From an uncultured bacterium (lineage in GTDB: Bacteria; Actinomycetota; Coriobacteriia; Coriobacteriales; Coriobacteriaceae), in NCBI GenBank assembly GCA_905216175.1, contig CAJMSV010000043.1, positions 1 through 15,599 on the forward strand: a stretch of 15,599 nt of DNA. The letters are read 5' to 3'. Below the pieces are notes generated by a model. That model had not been told where the DNA came from and did not search any database. It worked only from the letters and a program-made list of their open reading frames with translations. The position numbers were made by a program, and so were the translations under genes. Below are positions 6,902 through 13,205 of the stretch, piece by piece; position 1 is the first letter of the stretch; each line of letters begins with the position of its first letter.

Positions 6902-8044
6902 TTAGGAACGCTGCTGCGGCTTCCAGGAACCCACATTGGCGTCGTACTGGTTCAGCGCGCTGTTGCCGCCCTGCGCGATGGGCGCCAGGATCTCGCTTTG
7001 GTGGGAACTCATCGACTCGCCATCGGGAATGGCCAGCGAGATGTCCCAGCTCTGACAGATCACGTCGACACGCTCGTACATCCACTCGGCAAGCTGCTTT
7101 AAGTGGGCGATGTCATCCGCATAGACCGTATCGTCCTGGTACTTAAGGTTGTTGAGCTCATCTTGCGTCTTTTTGATCTGGTCGCGCAGGGCGTAGGCAC
7201 TCTGCGACAGCTTCTGACGGGTGGACAGCGGCGATCGGAGATAGCCGTTGTTAAAGGAATCGATGACCTCGCCGATCTGGTCCTCGTCGCCGTAGGACAC
7301 GATGGTCTGATACAGACCGTCGAGCCTGGTATAGAGCTGATCATCGGTCAGCACGGTTTCTTCCTGGACCACCTCGGCAGAATCGTCCTGCTTGGTATCG
7401 TCCTCAGTCGCCTCGCCCTTTTGGCGCGTGGGGAAGGTCGTCTGCGCGGCTTGGCCAAACTGGTCGTAAAAGCCAGGCATGACACCCATGGGATCGGTCG
7501 TCACGAACCAGTAGGCACCGCCGCAAACGACAGCAAGGACCGCGATGACGATAAGCGGCTTGGGAATATGACGCTTGTGCTTGTGATAGGCGTCCTCGTC
7601 GGGGTGCACCTTGCGCTTGGGTTTTTGAGCATCGTCATGCAGGGAAACGGGCGTGGGAATATCGACCTTGGGGATACCGAAATCCTTATCGAAAGCCGGC
7701 AGCACGCAGGTCTCATTGGGGTCGGCGGCGTCCGAAAGCACCGCAGCGGCAGAGGCCGGCGCATGAGGCACCTCGGTATCGATCTGCTCTTGCGTTAGGC
7801 GCGGAAAGCCCGCCGTGCGGCCCGCAGCCAGGTCGGATGCGGCCGCGTCCTCGGAGAGGATACCCGGAGCGGGGCGTCCGCATTTGGGGCACGTACGATC
7901 ATGCGGAGAAAGACGGGCACCGCAGCCCTCACAGAACACGAACTCGGTGTGCTCGGGACCATCGCCCGGGCCCACATAGGCGTTGCAGTAGGGGCAGAAC
8001 GAGGCGCCGTCCTCGATAGTCTTAAGGCAATGCGGGCAGATCAC
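6902..8044 (-). CDS. Double zinc-ribbon single-pass membrane protein, function unknown
   Basis: This 380-aa protein starts MICPHCLKTIEDGASFCPYC. Two four-cysteine zinc ribbons are visible: C3/C6/C17/C20 and C38/C41/C52/C55. A long polar linker (60-160) with many acidic and later basic residues (HKHKRHIPK, 154-162) leads to one membrane segment at about 163-181. The outer C-terminal domain (about 190-380) is mostly helical and contains a coiled-coil-like stretch near 275-300. The N-terminal ribbons should be cytoplasmic. I chose GTG at 8044 because AAAAGAGG lies 5 nt upstream and the ribbon then begins right at the N-terminus. A longer TTG-initiated form (8074) has no ribosome binding site. 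The layout (cytosolic module, basic flank, single membrane helix, outer domain) mirrors the TPR protein in the next operon. No specific function can be assigned. Confidence 0.88.
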   Translation of the reverse strand: MICPHCLKTIEDGASFCPYCNAYVGPGDGPEHTEFVFCEGCGARLSPHDRTCPKCGRPAPGILSEDAAASDLAAGRTAGFPRLTQEQIDTEVPHAPASAAAVLSDAADPNETCVLPAFDKDFGIPKVDIPTPVSLHDDAQKPKRKVHPDEDAYHKHKRHIPKPLIVIAVLAVVCGGAYWFVTTDPMGVMPGFYDQFGQAAQTTFPTRQKGEATEDDTKQDDSAEVVQEETVLTDDQLYTRLDGLYQTIVSYGDEDQIGEVIDSFNNGYLRSPLSTRQKLSQSAYALRDQIKKTQDELNNLKYQDDTVYADDIAHLKQLAEWMYERVDVICQSWDISLAIPDGESMSSHQSEILAPIAQGGNSALNQYDANVGSWKPQQRS

Positions 8045-8049
8045 GGCAT

Positions 8050-8057
8050 CCTCTTTT
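8050..8057 (-). promoter_or_regulatory. Ribosome binding site fixing the GTG start of the zinc-ribbon gene
   Basis: AAAAGAGG on the minus strand, then 5 nt, then GTG at 8044. The only upstream alternatives in frame are TTG codons without a purine-rich site. Confidence 0.7.
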
Positions 8058-8089
8058 CGAAGCAATTCAAACAATCGAGTTTAGAGCAT

Positions 8090-8137
8090 AACATCGCCAC
8101 GGCCCCACAGGAACAAGGCACCAATTCAACATCGCCA
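8090..8137. repeat. Pair of 10-bp direct repeats upstream of the zinc-ribbon gene
   Basis: AACATCGCCA occurs at 8090-8099 and again at 8128-8137, 38 bp apart, in the 103-nt gap between the ATPase and zinc-ribbon genes. It might be a pair of regulator sites, or chance. I see no clear terminator in this gap and only a weak promoter candidate. Confidence 0.4.
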
Positions 8138-8147
8138 GGGCGCGTAG

Positions 8148-10871
8148 CTACTTCTTCTTTTTGCTTGGCATCGAGACTTTGATGCCTTGGGCGGACTTGG
8201 TCACGCGAGAGCGCTTGGCTCCGGCACTACTCTTTTTCTTGGGCTGGGCCTGGGCCACGCCCTCGAGCGCGCGGGCCTCGGCCTCGCGAACGGTGCGATC
8301 TTCGCGGCGCTGCGCCATGTCGGCGGCGAAGCGCTTGGCAAAACGCTCGGCCGTCGAACCCGTCGAGCTCACCTTGCCGCCACCGCGACCCAGGCGGACG
8401 CGCACCCCGCGGCCAAAACCAGTTGCGGCATGACGACGACGCGGCTTGAGCGAATCCATCATCGTGGCGAGCTTAAAGAACACTGTGCAGGTAAAGACGA
8501 CGATCACCAGCAAGATAACTGCCTCGCCCATCGATAGGTTAGCGATAGACAGCAGCTCCGGGAATCCGATAACGCCCACCAGGATGCCGACGACGACAAA
8601 TACAAAGAGCACCACACGTAAGGGCGTGAGAGGCTGCGAGATGCGCCAGATCAGGCTGACGCTCGCCGCGCACGACGTAAGCAGGCACATCGTAGACAGC
8701 GTGAGCTGGCTAAAGCCAAACACGCGCGCCACAAAGATATCGAGCGCCGCAGCCAAAATGACCGCAATCGACGCCGGCAGCGCACGCTTGAGTACGTTCG
8801 TCAAAAACGCACCCTTCACGCGAGCATTGTTGGGCTCCAGGCCCAACACAAAGCCCGGCGCGCCGATGCAGAAAAAGTTAATGAGCGTCATCTGGATGGG
8901 CTCGAAGGGATACGGCGGCAGCGCGATGCACAGCGCCGCCAGGCCCATCGAGAACAGCGTCTTGGTCAGGAACAGCGAGGCCGAACGCTGCAGGTTGTTG
9001 ATGGAGCGACGGCCCTCGGCCACCACGGCGGGCATCGAGGCAAAGTCGTTGTCGACGAGTACGATCTCGGCCACGTTGCGCGCGGCATCGGAGCCGGCCG
9101 CCATGGCGACAGAGCAGTCGGCCTCCTTGAGCGCCAACACGTCGTTGACGCCGTCGCCCGTCATGGCCACGGTGTGCTCGCGGCGCTTGAGCGCCTGCAC
9201 GAGCTCGCGCTTCTGCTGCGGGGTCACACGACCAAAGACATGGTAGCGGTCCACTGCGGCATCGAGCTTGGCCGGCGTATCGAGCGTCGTGGCGTCCACA
9301 TAAGCGTCCGCCCCCGGCACGCCCACCACGCGCGCGATCGACGACACCGTACGCGGGTCGTCGCCACTGATCACGTTGAGGGTCACGCCCTGCTCGTTAA
9401 AGTAGCCGATGGTCTCGGACGCCGAGGAACGAATCTCGTCGCGGATGGTCACAAAGCCCACGGGCTCAGCCTCGCCCACCATATCGCCATCGGGCGTAAA
9501 GCCGTCCACGCGCGCCACCACGAGCACACGGCAGGTATCGGCAAGCTCGGCGACACGGTTCTCGACCTGGGCAAACACACGATCAGAGAGCACAAACTGC
9601 GCGGCGCCCATCACATAGGAGCCCTGCGCAAACGACGCGCCGCTCCACTTTTTGGAGGACGAGAACGGAATGACCGACAGCGGCTCAGACACCTCGACCG
9701 GGCGATCGGCGTAATAGTTGAGCAGCGCCTGGCAGGTCTCGTTGGCATCGGCCGAAGTCGCACGCGCGACGTTAGCCAGCGCAAAATCGAGCACTGTGGT
9801 ATCGACGGGAACAGCCGCCTCGTCCGAGTCCACACCAAAGCCAACGCCCTCAACAGGCAGCGGATACGTGCCCTCGACCTCCATACGGCCCGACGTGATG
9901 GTGCCCGTTTTGTCCAGGCACAGCACGTCGACGCGAGCAAGCGTCTCAATGCAGTAGAGCTGCTGCGCCAGCACCTTGCGGCGAGCCAGGCGCACCGTGG
10001 CGATGGCGAGCACTGACGAGGTCAGCAGCACCAGGCCTTGCGGGATCATGCCCAGCAGGGCGCCCACCGTGGACAGCAGCGCCGACGAAGGCACATGACC
10101 AGCCAACAGCTCGGAGAAGCACCACGAAAGCGCGCTATCGCCCGGGGTTCCCGCGGCATCCCACAGCTCGCTCACACTCGAGGCAAACAACGCCAAACCG
10201 AGCGGGATCATGATGATGCTCGCAAAGCGCACGATGGCGTTAAGCGCGTTCATGATCTCGGAATTGACCTTTTTGACGTACTTGGCCTCGTTATTAATTT
10301 TGGCCACGTAGTTGTCGGCGCCGACATGGATCACGCGGGCGCGCAGCAGGCCCGAGTCGATAAAGCTGCCGCTCATGAGCTCGGAACCGGGCTGCTTCTT
10401 AATAAGGTCGCTCTCGCCCGTCAGCAGGCTCTCGTTCACGAGCGCCTCGCCCGAAACCACCACGGCGTCAGCGGGAATCTGGTCGCCGCGCCCCAGGCGG
10501 ATAATGTCGTCGAGCACGATCTGGTCCAAGTCGAGCTCCACCTCGGCACCGTCGCGTACCGCGATGGCCTTCTTGGAGGTCAGAAGCGTGAGCTTATCGA
10601 CCATCTTCTTGGAACGCATGGACTGAATGACGCCAATAGCGGTATTGAGGAACACCACGAACAGGAACGTCAGATTCTTAAACGAACCAGTCAAAATGAC
10701 CAGGAACGCCAAGATCACGTTGATCAAATTGAACAGCGTGCAGAGATTCTCGATGATGAGCTCTTTGACCGACTTGGTCTTGAGCTCCATGTTGCGGTTG
10801 ATCTTACCGGCGGCGATGCGCTCCTCGACCTCGGCGGTTGAGAGTCCGCGCTCGATATCCGTTGCTGCCAT
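8148..10871 (-). CDS. P-type cation-transporting ATPase (CtpE/YfgQ-like), substrate uncertain
   Basis: This is an ATP-driven membrane cation pump of about 907 aa. Numbering from the ATG at 10871, the actuator motif is LTGES (150-154), the phosphorylated Asp is D320 in DKTGT, and the hinge TGDGVND is at 571-577. The sequence around M4 and the phosphorylation site (LYCIETLARVDVLCLDKTGT) resembles the actinobacterial CtpE and streptococcal YfgQ group, which is tied to calcium or related cations. The usual PEGL motif of M4 reads PQGL (277-280). The last ~95 residues after the final helix are highly basic and end in KKKK. Start choice is uncertain: GTG 10886, ATG 10883 and ATG 10871 are all in frame and none has a strong SD. 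The conserved region fits 10871. The gene begins just behind the tRNA terminator. Confidence 0.9.
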   Translation of the reverse strand: MAATDIERGLSTAEVEERIAAGKINRNMELKTKSVKELIIENLCTLFNLINVILAFLVILTGSFKNLTFLFVVFLNTAIGVIQSMRSKKMVDKLTLLTSKKAIAVRDGAEVELDLDQIVLDDIIRLGRGDQIPADAVVVSGEALVNESLLTGESDLIKKQPGSELMSGSFIDSGLLRARVIHVGADNYVAKINNEAKYVKKVNSEIMNALNAIVRFASIIMIPLGLALFASSVSELWDAAGTPGDSALSWCFSELLAGHVPSSALLSTVGALLGMIPQGLVLLTSSVLAIATVRLARRKVLAQQLYCIETLARVDVLCLDKTGTITSGRMEVEGTYPLPVEGVGFGVDSDEAAVPVDTTVLDFALANVARATSADANETCQALLNYYADRPVEVSEPLSVIPFSSSKKWSGASFAQGSYVMGAAQFVLSDRVFAQVENRVAELADTCRVLVVARVDGFTPDGDMVGEAEPVGFVTIRDEIRSSASETIGYFNEQGVTLNVISGDDPRTVSSIARVVGVPGADAYVDATTLDTPAKLDAAVDRYHVFGRVTPQQKRELVQALKRREHTVAMTGDGVNDVLALKEADCSVAMAAGSDAARNVAEIVLVDNDFASMPAVVAEGRRSINNLQRSASLFLTKTLFSMGLAALCIALPPYPFEPIQMTLINFFCIGAPGFVLGLEPNNARVKGAFLTNVLKRALPASIAVILAAALDIFVARVFGFSQLTLSTMCLLTSCAASVSLIWRISQPLTPLRVVLFVFVVVGILVGVIGFPELLSIANLSMGEAVILLVIVVFTCTVFFKLATMMDSLKPRRRHAATGFGRGVRVRLGRGGGKVSSTGSTAERFAKRFAADMAQRREDRTVREAEARALEGVAQAQPKKKSSAGAKRSRVTKSAQGIKVSMPSKKKK

Positions 10872-10900
10872 ACCACGTCCCATCACGTCGCGTCGGTATA

Positions 10901-10935
10901 AGAAAAACCGCCCGGACCATGCGAGGTTCGGACGG
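10901..10935 (-). terminator. Intrinsic terminator after tRNA-Arg
   Basis: On the minus strand CCGTCCGAACC pairs with GGTCCGGGCGG around a 6-nt loop. The 11-position stem has one G-U pair and one mismatch, and TTTTTCTT follows. It begins about 12 nt after the tRNA 3' end and ends about 30 nt before the ATPase start. Confidence 0.9.
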
Positions 10936-10947
10936 TCTTACGTTCGA

Positions 10948-11024
10948 TGGTGCCCCATGTTGGATTCGAACCAACGGCCTTCTGCTCCGGAGGCAGACGC
11001 TCTAATCCCCTGAGCTAATAGGGC
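10948..11024 (-). tRNA. tRNA-Arg (anticodon CCG)
   Basis: This 77-nt cloverleaf is complete. The acceptor is GCCCTAT/ATGGGGC with discriminator A and encoded CCA. The D arm is GCTC/GAGC. The anticodon arm is TCTGC/GCAGA with loop CTCCGGA, giving anticodon CCG, which reads the arginine codon CGG. The T arm is GTTGG/CCAAC with loop TTCGAAT. It stands alone between its own promoter and terminator, divergent from the aro operon. Confidence 0.97.
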
Positions 11025-11035
11025 CAACGTTTGGC

Positions 11036-11065
11036 ATTATACCCAAGTGCACCACGGGCTATCAA
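11036..11065 (-). promoter_or_regulatory. Strong promoter of tRNA-Arg
   Basis: On the minus strand there is TTGATA (11065-11060), an 18-nt spacer and a perfect TATAAT (11041-11036), ending 11 nt before the first tRNA base. An A-rich tract lies just upstream of the -35 (plus-strand bases 11063-11082), which reads T-rich on the tRNA strand. Confidence 0.88.
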
Positions 11066-11117
11066 AATAAAAGAAAAAGCTTTGCAATTCCGAGGAAGAC
11101 GCGGCGCAACGGCCCAC

Positions 11118-11147
11118 TTTAGAAGGCAAAAGCGAGTCAGATAGTAT
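11118..11147 (+). promoter_or_regulatory. Promoter of the aroF operon, probably giving a leaderless start
   Basis: TAGTAT (11142-11147), overlapping TATAAA (11145-11150), is a good -10. TTTAGA (11118-11123), 18 nt upstream, is a fair -35. Transcription would be expected to start within a base or two of the A of the ATG at 11156, so the leader ORF would have almost no 5' untranslated region. Confidence 0.6.
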
Positions 11148-11155
11148 AAACTCTC

Positions 11156-11218
11156 ATGCACCATATATACACGGCTCGCGATGCGGGCCGTTTTTGCAAG
11201 GGTTATCCATCGAGGTGA
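11156..11218 (+). CDS. Putative leaderless leader peptide of the aroF operon
   Basis: This is a 20-codon ORF beginning MHHIYTARD, containing Tyr5, Phe13 and Tyr17, with TGA at 11216-11218. It has no Shine-Dalgarno, but its ATG is 5 nt after TATAAA, so the mRNA probably begins at this codon. Leaderless initiation is common in actinobacteria. Tyr5 is the codon immediately before the terminator stem (11171), the U-run encodes Phe13, and the stop codon falls within the aroF ribosome-binding region. The arrangement fits a regulatory leader peptide sensing aromatic amino-acid supply. It is a prediction: the ORF is short and translation is unproven. Confidence 0.5.
   Translation: MHHIYTARDAGRFCKGYPSR
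11171..11195 (+). terminator. Intrinsic terminator/attenuator in the aroF leader
   Basis: ACGGCTCGC (11171-11179), loop GAT, GCGGGCCGT (11183-11191) gives a 9-bp stem with one G-U pair, directly followed by U residues to 11195. It starts about 15 nt after the predicted transcription start and ends 33 nt before aroF. No other plus-strand gene lies upstream for it to terminate, so it most likely attenuates the aro operon. Confidence 0.8.
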
Positions 11219-11228
11219 GAGGCACACC

Positions 11229-12251
11229 ATGATTGCAATTCTAAAGCAGAGCGCCAGCGACGAGGCCGTCGGCCATATCGTCAGCTGGATTGAGAAAAAG
11301 GGCCTGAAGACCGATGTCTCGCGCGGCGAGAACGAGACCATCATCGGCCTGGTGGGCGATACGACCAAGATCGACCCGTTCCTGCTCGAGTCCATGGACG
11401 TCGTCGAGCGCGTGCAGCGCGTCTCCGAGCCGTTCAAGCGTGCCAACCGCAAGTTCCACCCCGAGGACTCCGTCATCGACTGCGGCCACGGCGTCAAGAT
11501 CGGCGGCGACCAGTTCCAGGTCATCGCCGGTCCCTGCTCCGTCGAGGGCGAGAACCTCATCCGAATCGCCCGCCGCGTGAAGGCCGCCGGCGCCACGATG
11601 CTGCGCGGCGGTGCCTACAAGCCCCGCACCTCCCCCTACGCCTACCAGGGCATGGGCCCCGCCGGCCTCGACCTGCTGTGCGAGGCGTCTGTCGAGCTCG
11701 ACATGCCGATCGTCACCGAGATCATGGACCCGCGCGACGTGCAGGTCTTCCTGGACAAGAAGATTGACGTCATGCAGATCGGCGCCCGCAACGCCCAGAA
11801 CTTCCCCCTGCTCAAGGAGGTCGGCAAGACCCAGACCCCGATTCTGCTCAAGCGCGGTATGTCCGGCACGATCGACGAGCTGCTCATGGCAGCCGAGTAC
11901 ATCATGAGCGAGGGCAACGACAACGTCATCCTGTGCGAGCGCGGCATCCGCACCTTCGAGACCCGCACCCGCAACACCTTCGACCTCAACGCCGTGCCGG
12001 TGCTGCACCACCTGTCGCACCTGCCCGTCGTCGCCGATCCCAGCCACGCCACCGGCTACACCCGCTACGTTGAGCCCATGGCGCTCGCCGCGACCGCCTG
12101 CGGCGCCAACGGCCTGGAGATCGAGGTCCACGACGAGCCGAGCCGCGCCTGGTCCGACGGCGCCCAGGCCCTCACCCCCGATCAGTTCGACGACACCATG
12201 CGCCGCATCCGAGCCATCCGCGAGGTTGTCTGCCAAGAGACCATGGAGTAG
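11229..12251 (+). CDS. aroF: 3-deoxy-7-phosphoheptulonate (DAHP) synthase
   Basis: This enzyme condenses phosphoenolpyruvate and erythrose-4-phosphate, the first committed step of aromatic amino-acid synthesis. The 340-aa protein matches the Thermotoga-type enzyme along its whole length. An N-terminal ferredoxin-like regulatory domain (1-70, IAILKQSAS onward) is followed by the TIM barrel. Metal ligands are C103 (AGPCSVEG), H273 (DPSHATG), E299 and D310. LRGGAYKPRTSPY (125-137) and LLKRGMSGT (206-214) bind substrates. In the Thermotoga enzyme the N-terminal domain gives tyrosine feedback inhibition. ATG at 11229 is chosen because AGAGG lies 6 nt upstream; an upstream in-frame ATG at 11181 falls inside the terminator stem. 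Codons are strongly biased to C- and G-ending forms, suggesting high expression. tyrA follows after 3 nt. Confidence 0.97.
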   Translation: MIAILKQSASDEAVGHIVSWIEKKGLKTDVSRGENETIIGLVGDTTKIDPFLLESMDVVERVQRVSEPFKRANRKFHPEDSVIDCGHGVKIGGDQFQVIAGPCSVEGENLIRIARRVKAAGATMLRGGAYKPRTSPYAYQGMGPAGLDLLCEASVELDMPIVTEIMDPRDVQVFLDKKIDVMQIGARNAQNFPLLKEVGKTQTPILLKRGMSGTIDELLMAAEYIMSEGNDNVILCERGIRTFETRTRNTFDLNAVPVLHHLSHLPVVADPSHATGYTRYVEPMALAATACGANGLEIEVHDEPSRAWSDGAQALTPDQFDDTMRRIRAIREVVCQETME

Positions 12252-12254
12252 CCC

Positions 12255-13169
12255 ATGGGTACGGTGAGAAACGCGCGCGTTAACCAGGGCGGCCCCAAGT
12301 GTGCCGGCATCGTCGGCCTTGGCCTCATCGGCGGCAGTTTTGCCCGCGGCTATGCGCAGGCGGGCGTCCGCGTGCTGGCCTGGGACCCCGATGACGATGT
12401 CATGACGGCCGCCAGCATGGGCACTGTCGCCAGAGAGCTCAACGACAAGACACTCGGCGAATGCGACATCATCGTCCTTGCCTGCTATCCCGAGGCATGC
12501 ATCGCGTGGCTCGAGGCGCACGCCCAGGCGCTCGCCGACGCCACCGACACCGACGCCATCATGGGTCCCGTGGTGATCGACACCGTGGGCGTCAAGGGCA
12601 TCGTGTGCGAGCGCGCCTTTGAGCTTGCCCGCGAGAACGGCTTTTACTTTGTGGGCGCGCACCCCATGGCGGGCACCCAGTTCTCGGGCTACGCGCACTC
12701 CCGCGCCGACCTGTTCCAGGGCGCTCCCCTGGTGCTCGTTCCGCCCGCGGTAGACGATGCCCTTAAGCTGGAGCTCTTGGGCCAGGTGCGCGAGATGGTG
12801 CGCCCCTTGGGCTTTGGCAAGTTCAGCGTGACCAGCGCCGCCGAGCACGACCGCGTCATCGCCTTCACGAGCCAGCTTGCGCACGTGGTGTCCAACGCCT
12901 ACGTAAAGAGCCCGACCGCCCAGGTCCACCACGGCTTTTCGGCCGGTAGCTACCGCGATCTCACCCGCGTGGCGCACCTCAACCCGCAAATGTGGTCCGA
13001 GCTCATGATCGACGACGCCGACGCGCTCGCCTTCGAGATTGACCATCTGATCGAGTCGCTTGGCGCCTACAGCCGTGCGCTCAAGGACCGCGACCAGCGC
13101 TATCTGGAGAATCTCCTTGCCGAGGGCGACCGCATTAAGCGCGCGCTCGACGACGAGGCCTCCCACTAG
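12255..13169 (+). CDS. tyrA: Prephenate dehydrogenase
   Basis: This enzyme oxidatively decarboxylates prephenate to 4-hydroxyphenylpyruvate, the tyrosine-specific branch. The 304-aa protein has an N-terminal Rossmann fold with GLGLIGGS (21-28) and an acidic residue after beta-2 (WDPDDD, 43-48), suggesting NAD rather than NADP. The TyrA signatures HPMAGT (136-141) and TSQLAH (205-210) follow. It ends with the helical dimerisation domain and has no C-terminal ACT domain, so end-product control may rest on AroF. The ATG at 12255 has GGAG 6 nt upstream, inside the aroF stop region, implying coupling. Arogenate dehydrogenase activity cannot be excluded from sequence alone. Confidence 0.93.
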   Translation: MGTVRNARVNQGGPKCAGIVGLGLIGGSFARGYAQAGVRVLAWDPDDDVMTAASMGTVARELNDKTLGECDIIVLACYPEACIAWLEAHAQALADATDTDAIMGPVVIDTVGVKGIVCERAFELARENGFYFVGAHPMAGTQFSGYAHSRADLFQGAPLVLVPPAVDDALKLELLGQVREMVRPLGFGKFSVTSAAEHDRVIAFTSQLAHVVSNAYVKSPTAQVHHGFSAGSYRDLTRVAHLNPQMWSELMIDDADALAFEIDHLIESLGAYSRALKDRDQRYLENLLAEGDRIKRALDDEASH

Positions 13170-13205
13170 ACCACCTATCACGCCAGGTCGAAAGGACCGA
13201 AGCTT

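Noticed and set aside
8045..8074. Extending the zinc-ribbon protein to the TTG at 8074
   Set aside because: There is no ribosome binding site before it, while the GTG at 8044 has AAAAGAGG at 5 nt and gives a typical zinc-ribbon N-terminus.
11156..11197. The hairpin at 11171 as a plain terminator of an upstream gene
   Set aside because: No plus-strand gene lies upstream within the intergenic region; the neighbouring tRNA is transcribed the other way and has its own terminator at 10901-10935.
11181..11228. Extending AroF upstream to the ATG at 11181
   Set aside because: That ATG lies in the terminator loop and stem, has no SD, and the extra 16 residues are absent from the Thermotoga-type N-terminus, which begins MIVVLK much like MIAILK here.
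11066..11228. A T-box riboswitch upstream of aroF
   Set aside because: The expected leader from the -10 at 11142 is under 80 nt, with no room for a specifier stem, and I see no T-box sequence before the terminator.
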